NCBI GenBank assembly: GCA_027034965.1
Contig: JALVWL010000192.1
Coordinates: 1 to 7,972 of the forward strand
Length of the DNA: 7,972 nucleotides
Reading direction: 5' to 3'
From: Candidatus Omnitrophota bacterium
GTDB taxonomy: Bacteria > Omnitrophota > Gorgyraeia > S143-82
Below are positions 1 to 6,363 of the stretch, in pieces. The notes beneath the pieces were generated by a model that was not told the origin of the DNA, made no database searches, and was given only the letters and a program-made list of their open reading frames with translations. The stretch's first letter is position 1; each line of letters begins with the position of its first letter. The position numbers and the translations under genes were made by a program.

Positions 1-636
1 GGGGCTATCCCTGCAATATCTGTCCTCTACAGAGATCAGACAAGGTAAATCTAGCTTCCACAGCTCGCTAGCAGACTCTGTCCTGCCCCCGCAACAGGAA
101 TGAAAAAAGGCCTCAACCACCGACCCAGTGCACAACAGAACCTCTCCGGATGTGGTCTCTACTGCCATATTTGTCCTGTAGCGTTCGGCATTTACTCCGG
201 AATAGACCTGAAAACTGCTGGTATTGTCTAAGTCATAGATACCCCTGGAGTGGAGTAGCTTATACAGGGCATAACTCCTGGCCACAACTGCCTGGGCCTT
301 CAGGGCCTCCATTGGCCAGAGATGCGATACCTCATTATAGAGGACGCCTTTTATGTAATCCTCTAAATCCAGGATATTTACTGCCAACAGGAGACCATTA
401 TCCCTATATACACAGATATAACCTCTATAAGGGTTGTTGTTGAGGTAAACAAAGCCGTCCTTTGTCTTGTGAAAGCACTGTTTGGAGGAAAAGGTATTGC
501 TGGAGAGTTTCTTGAACCCATCGGAAGAAAAGACCGTGCACTGCTTGCCTTTAAATATAAGCACTCTTATATCCAGTGCAAAGCAGAGAGAATCTAGGAA
601 TAAAAAAACATATATAAACGAAAACAGTATTTTCAT
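1..636 (-). CDS. SpoIID/LytB-domain exported protein (partial, C-terminus beyond window)
   Basis: An open frame starts at ATG 636 and runs 212 codons without a stop to base 1, so the C-terminus is cut by the window edge. Residues 1-20 form a signal peptide (MKIL, then a hydrophobic stretch ending C-F-A). Residues 91-122 match the SpoIID signature: L-E-D-Y-I-K-G-V, a Glu at 102 in the position of the catalytic Glu, then E-A-L-K-A-Q-A-V-V-A-R-S-Y. Later come Q-V-Y-S-G (143-147), F-H-S-C-C-G-G-R-T-E (178-187) and V-E-D-R-Y-C-R-D-S-P (203-212), all typical of the family. SpoIID is known as a lytic transglycosylase acting on denuded peptidoglycan glycan strands; relatives are widespread in non-spore-formers. 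A role in wall remodelling outside the membrane is inferred. It starts 27 bases after the rimP stop. The only purine-rich stretch upstream, GGGGTAAG, is unusually far from the ATG, so initiation looks weak or coupled. An in-frame stop just upstream fixes this as the first ATG. Confidence 0.88.
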   Translation of the reverse strand, partial: MKILFSFIYVFLFLDSLCFALDIRVLIFKGKQCTVFSSDGFKKLSSNTFSSKQCFHKTKDGFVYLNNNPYRGYICVYRDNGLLLAVNILDLEDYIKGVLYNEVSHLWPMEALKAQAVVARSYALYKLLHSRGIYDLDNTSSFQVYSGVNAERYRTNMAVETTSGEVLLCTGSVVEAFFHSCCGGRTESASELWKLDLPCLISVEDRYCRDSP

Positions 637-663
637 CGAATAATTGAAAAAACTTACCCCAGC

Positions 664-1128
664 CTATAAAACTATCCTTCCCTGTTGTATCTTATCGTAG
701 GGTATAAACAACCAGACTGTCCCCTTGCCTTTTTTGATTTCAAGGGAGATCCCATCTTCTGAGACCTCGGCCAGGCGACCACTCCACTGACCCTTCCTAT
801 TTATCTTCTGCGTCAGTAGCACCTCGACATACTGACCTCTAACCTTCTGAAAGTCTTTCCGGCCTTTTAGCTTTCTATCCAGTCCAGGCGATGATATCTC
901 CACCGCATAATCCGGCACAACATCGGATAGGGACTCGAGATATTCCACGACCTGTCTGTTTGCCCTGCCGCAGGTATCTATGTCTATACCGCCTTCAGGA
1001 TAGTCGACCAGGAGTTTTACGTTTAACACTCCCCTATTTGTCCCTATCTTTTCCTCGACTATCTCAAGGCCAAGAGATTCAACTATTGCTATAATCTTGC
1101 GTCTTATTTGCTCTATATCAAGAATCAT
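664..1128 (-). CDS. rimP: Ribosome maturation factor RimP
   Basis: This 154-residue protein has the usual RimP length (about 150-160). RimP binds the 30S subunit in the cytoplasm and assists maturation of the head domain of small-subunit rRNA. The hallmark is visible at residues 76-93, V-E-I-S-S-P-G-L-D-R-K-L followed by K-D-F. The N-terminal alpha/beta domain carries G-G-I-D-I-D-T-C at 46-53, matching the family's G-G-V-x-[IL]-D-D-C. The C-terminal SH3-like barrel runs from about residue 95 to the end (G-Q-Y-V-E-V-L-L, then I-P-Y-D-K-I). The start ATG lies inside the end of cpaF, an 11-base overlap, with only a weak purine run (GAGAGTGG) before it, so translation is probably coupled to cpaF. 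The next gene in the direction of transcription is not nusA, the usual partner, but the SpoIID-domain gene. Confidence 0.95.
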   Translation of the reverse strand: MILDIEQIRRKIIAIVESLGLEIVEEKIGTNRGVLNVKLLVDYPEGGIDIDTCGRANRQVVEYLESLSDVVPDYAVEISSPGLDRKLKGRKDFQKVRGQYVEVLLTQKINRKGQWSGRLAEVSEDGISLEIKKGKGTVWLFIPYDKIQQGRIVL

Positions 1129-2374
1129 AAAACCACTCTCGCTTTACCTCAACACCCATACGCCTCATTACCTCGGCCACGCGGGGTTCTTTACCGAGTT
1201 TCTGCCATCCGCCCAATACCTTCCCATTCTCGTCCACGCCTTCCTGATTGAATCTGAATATGTCCTGAAGGGCGACTTCGTTATCCCTTCCGTCGCGCCA
1301 ATCCAGGACCTCGGTTATATAGGTAATCCTGCGCACACCATCGACCATCCTTTCCTGCTGAACTATCAGATCAATCCCATCGCATATCTGTTTCTGAACA
1401 AGCCACAGGGGCATACGCTCATTGAATATAACGACCATTGTCTCAAGCCTGGCAATTGCATCCGATGGATTATCCGCGTGCAGGACTGCCAGGGAGCCCT
1501 TGTGGCCGCTTATCACTGCCTGGAGTATATCGAGGCTCTCCTCGCCCCTCACCTCACCTATTACTATCCTATCAGGTCTCATCCTCAGGGAATTCTTAAA
1601 CAAGTCCCTTATCGTAATCTCGCCCCTGCCCTCGATATTCGCATACCTGGCCTCGAGTCTTATCACATGAGGATGATCCACTATCAATTCAGAGGTATCC
1701 TCTATGACAATAAGGCGCTCATCCTTTGGCAGATAGTGGAGCAATACACTCAAGGTGGTCGTCTTTCCTGCACCGGTAGCCCCAGAAAATATGATATTTA
1801 GTCTGGCCTTTATGGCGGCTATCAGAAACTCGCCCATCTCTGGGGTGATAGAGCCGTACTCCACCAGATCCTCTATGGAATTGAAGGAACGCAAAAATTT
1901 CCTTATGGTAATCACCGGACCAGAGACGGAGACAGGGGGAATGATTACGTTTACCCTGGAACCATCGGGCAGTGAAAAATCAGTATAGGGATTCATCTCA
2001 TCTACCCGCCGGAATGAATAATGCAACATCTTTTCTAGAACGCGCATAAGGTGCTGATGAGAGGAAAACTGAACACCTGTCAGGTGCTTACGGCCGTTCA
2101 CCTCAACATAGACCTGAAATGGACCATTTATCATTACTTCTGTGATAGTGGGATCTGTCATCAATGGCGTAAGCACACTATATCCAAACAACTCGTCATT
2201 GATAGCCCGCAATACCTGCTGGACCTCTTCGTCTGGGATATATCTTTTCTCTTGCTTTTCTATCTGGGACAAGATCTCAAGGACGCGCGCCCTGACAAAT
2301 TCCTCGTCGATATCCGGCGAAAGGATATCTACTTTTGAAAATAATTGCTGTTTGACCTTTTCAAAGAGTTCCAT
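1118..2374 (-). CDS. cpaF: CpaF/TadA-type secretion ATPase (Tad/Flp pilus, type II/IV secretion superfamily)
   Basis: This is a complete 418-residue hexameric ATPase of the VirB11/PilT/GspE superfamily, expected on the cytoplasmic face of a Tad pilus or related export machine. The N-terminal domain (about 1-165) contains the CpaF-type block G-Y-S-V-L-T-P-L-M-T-D-P-T-I-T-E-V-M-I-N-G (64-84) and F-S-L-P-D-G-S-R (133-140). The nucleotide-binding domain has Walker A G-A-T-G-A-G-K-T-T (198-206), an Asp box I-V-I-E-D-T-S-E-L (222-230), Walker B R-I-V-I-G-E-V-R-G-E-E (269-279) and a His box G-H-K-G-S-L-A-V-L-H-A (290-300). All catalytic motifs are intact. The C-terminal part after about 360 is less conserved. 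The start is set by a strong GAGGTGAGG (2377-2385) just before ATG 2374. It lies 12 bases after the DUF190 gene, and its last bases overlap rimP. No tadB, tadC, pilin or secretin gene is in the window, so the machine it drives cannot be read from here. Confidence 0.93.
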   Translation of the reverse strand: MELFEKVKQQLFSKVDILSPDIDEEFVRARVLEILSQIEKQEKRYIPDEEVQQVLRAINDELFGYSVLTPLMTDPTITEVMINGPFQVYVEVNGRKHLTGVQFSSHQHLMRVLEKMLHYSFRRVDEMNPYTDFSLPDGSRVNVIIPPVSVSGPVITIRKFLRSFNSIEDLVEYGSITPEMGEFLIAAIKARLNIIFSGATGAGKTTTLSVLLHYLPKDERLIVIEDTSELIVDHPHVIRLEARYANIEGRGEITIRDLFKNSLRMRPDRIVIGEVRGEESLDILQAVISGHKGSLAVLHADNPSDAIARLETMVVIFNERMPLWLVQKQICDGIDLIVQQERMVDGVRRITYITEVLDWRDGRDNEVALQDIFRFNQEGVDENGKVLGGWQKLGKEPRVAEVMRRMGVEVKREWFYDS

Positions 2375-2386
2375 AACCTCACCTCA

Positions 2387-2710
2387 TTATTGTCCTGGAT
2401 ACTTTCTTACCCTGACCCGCTCTATTGTAACTATCCCTTCCTTTACAACCTCGTCCAGATAATTCAAAAAGTCTTCTAACCTTGACTCTTCTTCTACTAT
2501 CTCGATGACTATGGGCAGGTCTTCCGAGAGTCTAACAAATTTTGCAGAATGCATATGACTTTCGGCCCCAAATCCCATAATACCCCTGAACACCGTAGCC
2601 CCCGCCAATCTGAGCTGTCTTGCCTTATCGACAATTACTTCGTAAAGCGGCCGTCCATTGAACCTATCGCTTTCGCCGATAAATATCCTCATAAGGCAAT
2701 GATCCTTCAT
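2387..2710 (-). CDS. DUF190 family PII-like protein
   Basis: This small cytoplasmic protein of 107 residues matches the DUF190 family throughout: M-R-I-F-I-G-E-S-D-R-F (7-17), G-R-P-L-Y-E-V-I-V (19-27), G-A-T-V-F-R-G-I-M-G-F-G (37-48) and L-S-E-D-L-P-I-V-I-E-I-V (61-72). Known members have a GlnB/PII-like ferredoxin fold and often sit beside the fluoride channel gene crcB/fluC; their ligand and target are generally unknown, so a regulatory or ligand-sensing role is an inference. No crcB is present here. I chose ATG 2710 rather than the TTG one codon upstream (2713) because the AGGAGG at 2716-2721 is 5 bases from the ATG and only 2 from the TTG. With the TTG start the protein would be 108 residues. 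It sits 9 bases after the NeuB-like gene and 12 before cpaF. Confidence 0.9.
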   Translation of the reverse strand: MKDHCLMRIFIGESDRFNGRPLYEVIVDKARQLRLAGATVFRGIMGFGAESHMHSAKFVRLSEDLPIVIEIVEEESRLEDFLNYLDEVVKEGIVTIERVRVRKYPGQ

Positions 2711-2715
2711 CAAGA

Positions 2716-2722
2716 CCTCCTA
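2716..2722 (-). promoter_or_regulatory. Shine-Dalgarno site overlapping the stop codon of the preceding gene
   Basis: On the minus strand the sequence reads TAGGAGG. TAG (2722-2720) is the stop codon of the NeuB-like gene, and AGGAGG (2721-2716) is a consensus ribosome binding site for the DUF190 gene, 5 bases before its ATG. Termination of one gene therefore occurs on the initiation site of the next, which suggests translational coupling. Confidence 0.8.
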
Positions 2723-3733
2723 GGATTCGAATTGCTCGGGATATAAAGGTGTATGCACATCTACATCCTGTCTCAATCTCTTTCCAACCCAGCCCATTAC
2801 ATCCCGTTGTCTGTAGGGATAATCATTGGGTATCCTGAGAAATATAATATCATCTACTGAAAGAATTTCACCTTCTTTCTTTGCAAACCTGTAACAGGGG
2901 GCCTTCTTGTTTATGCCAACCCTGCCATAGATGAGCTCGGCTTTCGTCATAGAAAGGCGCCCCCTACTAAAGGCCCTCCAGGCAAGCTCCATAAGGGACT
3001 TTATCTCGACAAGATCCTTGACAGAGACGGCAGACTGATAGTCTATGCGCTCCTCTCCCTTATCCAGGGTAAAGTGTTTTTCAATGACATTCACTCCGAA
3101 AGAACAGGGGAGAGCAGAGATATAGGAATTGAATCTATAATCAAAGGAGCAGTGGTCAGCGTAGCCAACGGGCAGTTCGAAAAAGTCTATCAGATGGATT
3201 AACCGGTCAAAGCCTATATCTTCCAGATTGGTAGGGTAGGACTGGAATCCGTACATCAAGAGGATATCTTCTTTTCCCCTCTGTTTGAGGAAATCTACTG
3301 CAAAGATGACCTCATCTATGTCGCTGCCACCGATACCGAGTATAACTGTATTGGAAAAACTACTGGCCTTTGTCAATAGCTCGATGTCGTTGAGGCCAGT
3401 GCTATGCAACTCGATAGCGGCTATATCAGGGCATTCTTTCAAGACAAAGTCAATGCTCGAGCCATCATCGCAGAGGGCAACTATGTCCTTGCCCTTTTGG
3501 ATAGAGAGATCAAAGATATGCCTCCAGTCTTCCTGGCGAAACAGCCATCCAGAGACCATCTCATATATCGGATGGTCCCTGCGCATATAGTTATCAATAT
3601 CCATCAATAGGTGGAACTTGACTGCATCTGCCTCATCTGGAAGACAATCAACCATAGCCTTCAGATATTCAAGGTCCCCCTGATGATTGTAGGCGGTCTC
3701 TGCAATTAAATATGGCCTATCGTAGGGTATCAT
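2720..3733 (-). CDS. Divergent NeuB / sialic acid synthase family protein with C-terminal SAF domain
   Basis: This 337-residue protein is close to the NeuB family length. NeuB enzymes condense phosphoenolpyruvate with a hexosamine such as ManNAc to make nonulosonic acids for surface glycans. Visible family blocks are I-A-E-T-A-Y-N-H-Q-G-D (10-20), A-D-A-V-K-F (35-40), G-F-Q-S-Y-P-T (162-168), L-P-V-G-Y-A-D-H (187-194) and V-I-E-K-H-F-T-L-D (216-224). The last two hold the His pair that binds the metal in characterised enzymes. A C-terminal antifreeze-like/SAF domain runs from about 279 (E-G-E-I-L-S-V-D-D-I at 287-296, then V-G-K-R-L). By eye alignment, usual active-site residues are changed: the K-I-x-S-G-E segment reads A-I-E-L-H-S-T-G (106-113), and the Ser of G-Y-S-D-H is Ala. 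The product and even the reaction are therefore uncertain. No neuA, neuC or other sugar gene is nearby. The start is supported by AGGAGG (3738-3743), 4 bases before ATG. It lies 15 bases after apbE. Confidence 0.85.
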   Translation of the reverse strand: MIPYDRPYLIAETAYNHQGDLEYLKAMVDCLPDEADAVKFHLLMDIDNYMRRDHPIYEMVSGWLFRQEDWRHIFDLSIQKGKDIVALCDDGSSIDFVLKECPDIAAIELHSTGLNDIELLTKASSFSNTVILGIGGSDIDEVIFAVDFLKQRGKEDILLMYGFQSYPTNLEDIGFDRLIHLIDFFELPVGYADHCSFDYRFNSYISALPCSFGVNVIEKHFTLDKGEERIDYQSAVSVKDLVEIKSLMELAWRAFSRGRLSMTKAELIYGRVGINKKAPCYRFAKKEGEILSVDDIIFLRIPNDYPYRQRDVMGWVGKRLRQDVDVHTPLYPEQFES

Positions 3734-3748
3734 CTCTCCTCCTATTTC

Positions 3749-4648
3749 TCATAATCTTATTGCCTTCCACTTCTTATTTGCCATAATTCTAGCTGGAGCT
3801 GGACTAGATTGCCCATAGACTATCATTGCCCCAATTCCTTTCTCCTCGGCTATATTCAGTCCTCTCTCTCCGAGAACAAACAGGGCAGTTGCCCAGGCAT
3901 CCGCAATAGCACATCTTTTCGCAGCGGCACTGGCACTAATCATCTGATTGGCTGGTCTTCCAGTAGAAGGATCTATGATATGCCTGCCCCGTTCGTAGTT
4001 GCCAGAGGTAGCTACTGCATCATTTCCTAAAAAAATCCTGTCGAAGGGTTTTTTGCCAAAGGGGTTGCGTATCTCAACGAGTACTGGGATGCTGTCCTTC
4101 CTATAAGAACGGATATCGCCTCCTGCATTCACCATAGCGTATTCCACAGAGGCAGCGGCAAGGTAATCTATCATCCTATCGACAATGTATCCCTTGGCAA
4201 TTCCCGAAAAGTCAAAGATACACCTGCCCTGGGCCTTATTCACGCTTATTGCTGTCTGACTCACTTCAATATCCCCTATACTGCATTCTCCACGGAACCC
4301 AGGATCGAATGCACCGTCTGTAGCCCTCCATACGGATTTGCTCTCTATAATCAGTTCCTTGATAAGAGGATAACAAATATCGTCTGCCGCTATCCTGCCA
4401 TCCTTATTCAGCCTGCTCACGCAGGAGGATGGGTTGTAGAAATCCAGGGATGAAATCATATTATTTACGATAGGCAACAGGTGCTTTAATAGGTAGCTGC
4501 GCTTGGCTGGCAGAACGATATCGACCTCTGTATCCATAAGAAAATATCTGTGCACCTCAGGATAATATTGCCTCTGGCGTAAAAATACAAATATCAGCAG
4601 CAGAATTCCAAGCAGACTGATGAATAGGATAAACCTTCTCTTAACCAT
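3749..4648 (-). CDS. apbE: ApbE-family FAD:protein FMN transferase, membrane-anchored
   Basis: This 299-residue protein is slightly shorter than typical ApbE (about 330-350). ApbE moves FMN from FAD onto a Ser/Thr of exported flavoproteins, outside the cytoplasmic membrane. Residues 6-23 form one hydrophobic segment after basic V-K-R-R and lack a lipobox Cys, so it is probably a signal anchor rather than the common lipoprotein form. Motifs in order: T-D-G-A-F-D-P-G (110-117), F-D-F-S-G-I-A-K-G-Y-I-V-D (145-157), M-V-N-A-G-G-D-I (172-179), V-A-T-S-G-N-Y-E (212-219), H-I-I-D-P-S-T-G-R-P (223-232) and A-I-A-D-A-W-A-T-A-L (247-256), the last carrying the usual metal-ligand Asp and Thr. It therefore looks active. 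Its ATG overlaps the end of polX by 8 bases without a clear ribosome site, which suggests coupling. No candidate FMN-acceptor protein is encoded in the window. Confidence 0.94.
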   Translation of the reverse strand: MVKRRFILFISLLGILLLIFVFLRQRQYYPEVHRYFLMDTEVDIVLPAKRSYLLKHLLPIVNNMISSLDFYNPSSCVSRLNKDGRIAADDICYPLIKELIIESKSVWRATDGAFDPGFRGECSIGDIEVSQTAISVNKAQGRCIFDFSGIAKGYIVDRMIDYLAAASVEYAMVNAGGDIRSYRKDSIPVLVEIRNPFGKKPFDRIFLGNDAVATSGNYERGRHIIDPSTGRPANQMISASAAAKRCAIADAWATALFVLGERGLNIAEEKGIGAMIVYGQSSPAPARIMANKKWKAIRL

Positions 4649-6356
4649 CTTTTGTAAGAAACCTCTTTAGAGATGCGATGTCCATTGTATTTAAGACATC
4701 GTCTTTCTCCAGCCAACCCCTCCTTGCCGTACCAATCCCCAGGTAGATATTGTCCATTTGGTCTATGGAATGGGAGTCCGTATTTATACAGACCTTCACT
4801 CCTAGGTCTTTTGCACGTCTACAGACATCGGATGTAATATCCAACCTAAAAGGCGAGGCATTTAACTCCAAGGCAACGCTGTATTCCTTGGCCGCACCAA
4901 GCACCTCTTCCATATCCACCTCATAGGAATCCCTTACGCCGAGCAGGCGACCAGTTGGATGGGCAAGTACATTGGCGCGCGGATGGCTCATTGCCTTGAC
5001 TATGCGGCGGGTCATCTGTTTTCTTGGCATCTTAAACCTAGTATGCACAGCAATAACCACTATGTCTAATAGGTCGAGTATGTCTTTGTGGCAATCCAGT
5101 TCGCCATCCCCAAATATGTCGACCTCCATTCCTACCAATATCTCAAATCCCTTATATTTTTTTCTGAGCCTCTTTACCTCTTCATATATAGAAAAGAATT
5201 TATCTCGCGTCATCGCATTGGCAACTGATAGAGTAAAGGAATGGTCGGTTATTGCAATATAGGAATAATCTAAAGAGATTGCCTTAACTACCAGTTCTTC
5301 AATAGAGGAACTGCCATCGCTGTAGGTGGTGTGCAGGTGCAAATCCCCTTTTATGTCGCTTGCTTCGACTAGGGATGGGAGTCGATGTTCCAAGGAGAGC
5401 TCGATCTCGCCTTGATCCTCCCTCAATTCTGGGGGGATCCAGTCCATAGATAGGCGACGGTATATCTCCTCTTCGCTTTTGCCTGCCAGACGGCGATTTG
5501 CCTTATATAGACCATATTCGTTTAATTTCCATCCCTTCTCAAGGCAGAGCTGCCTTAATCTTATGTTGTGTTGCTTTGAGCCTGTGAAATACATAAGGGC
5601 TGCACCATAACTCTCCTCATCAAAGACCCTCAGGTCTACCTGCATCCCCGCCACTACAACACTCGATTTCTTCTCGCCACAGGCAATCACCCTATCCACA
5701 TCTCGATAAGAGACAAAGCCTTCCATAACCTCGCCAGGTCTATCAGAGATTACCAACATATCTATGTCATGTACGGTCTCTTTAAATCTCCTTATAGAGC
5801 CAGCGATGTCTACCCGCTTCACAGAGTCTATTGCAGCAACGAACTCTTTAATATCAAGCGCCACAGGCAACGCCTTTCCTAGGGCAACTCTGTCGGCATT
5901 GCTCCGCAGGAACTCTATTGCCTTCACTATATTCTCTTCTGTCTTGACTCCGAAACCTGCCAGAGCCCGCAGGCGCCCTTCCCTTGCTGCCTTTTCGAGT
6001 TTGTCCAATGAATCGATGCGCAGTTTATCATAGAGAACGCGTATCTTCTTAGGGCCCAGGCCCTGCAGGTTAAGCATATCTATCAATCCAGGAGGAATCT
6101 TTGACTTTACCTCTTCATATTGCGCAAAGGTGCCGGTCCTATAGATGTCCTCTATCTTTTCAGCCAGATCCTTGCCTATCCCTGGTATTTCCCTGAGACG
6201 ACCCTGGAGAAGGTAGTCCTCCAGTGACTCGGGCATAGATTCGATGTGCATTGCGGCTCGTTCATAGGCACGCACCTTAAAGGGATTCTCTCCCAGGAGT
6301 TCCAGCAACACCGCCATCTCGTGAAATATCTGGGCAACCCTTTGATTTAATATCAT
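4641..6356 (-). CDS. polX: DNA polymerase/3'-5' exonuclease PolX (family X polymerase plus PHP domain)
   Basis: This 571-residue protein has the normal length and order of bacterial PolX, a cytoplasmic repair enzyme for gap filling and end processing. The N-terminal 8-kDa-like domain has helix-hairpin-helix motifs at I-P-G-I-G-K-D-L-A (57-65) and L-Q-G-L-G-P-K-K (97-104). The polymerase palm has A-G-S-I-R-R (185-190), the catalytic pair D-I-D (197 and 199) and a third Asp in Q-V-D-L-R-V-F (241). The C-terminal PHP phosphoesterase has D-L-H-L-H-T (338-343), I-T-D-H-S (369-373), G-M-E-V-D-I (409-414), A-V-H (436-438), L-A-H-P-T-G-R (464-470), E-L-N-A (497-500) and N-T-D-S-H (525-529), so the expected metal ligands are all present. 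Polymerase and exonuclease should both be functional. The start ATG is 7 bases after the FN3 gene, with a weak site (GATTAGAGAGA). The end overlaps apbE by 8 bases. Confidence 0.96.
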   Translation of the reverse strand: MILNQRVAQIFHEMAVLLELLGENPFKVRAYERAAMHIESMPESLEDYLLQGRLREIPGIGKDLAEKIEDIYRTGTFAQYEEVKSKIPPGLIDMLNLQGLGPKKIRVLYDKLRIDSLDKLEKAAREGRLRALAGFGVKTEENIVKAIEFLRSNADRVALGKALPVALDIKEFVAAIDSVKRVDIAGSIRRFKETVHDIDMLVISDRPGEVMEGFVSYRDVDRVIACGEKKSSVVVAGMQVDLRVFDEESYGAALMYFTGSKQHNIRLRQLCLEKGWKLNEYGLYKANRRLAGKSEEEIYRRLSMDWIPPELREDQGEIELSLEHRLPSLVEASDIKGDLHLHTTYSDGSSSIEELVVKAISLDYSYIAITDHSFTLSVANAMTRDKFFSIYEEVKRLRKKYKGFEILVGMEVDIFGDGELDCHKDILDLLDIVVIAVHTRFKMPRKQMTRRIVKAMSHPRANVLAHPTGRLLGVRDSYEVDMEEVLGAAKEYSVALELNASPFRLDITSDVCRRAKDLGVKVCINTDSHSIDQMDNIYLGIGTARRGWLEKDDVLNTMDIASLKRFLTKDG

Positions 6357-6363
6357 CGTCTCT

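Noticed and set aside
150..443. Plus-strand open frame of 97 codons at the left end
   Set aside because: It is antisense to the SpoIID-domain gene, whose conserved motifs lie in exactly this region on the minus strand.
637..663. Possible terminator or promoter between rimP and the SpoIID-domain gene
   Set aside because: The gap is only 27 bases; it has a short T run but no stem-loop before it and no paired -35/-10 boxes.
1097..1801. Long plus-strand open frame (234 codons) antisense to cpaF and the start of rimP
   Set aside because: The opposite strand encodes CpaF with every ATPase motif intact and the RimP N-terminus; the plus-strand translation has no recognisable domain, and I found no convincing ribosome site. 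It is a shadow of cpaF codon composition.
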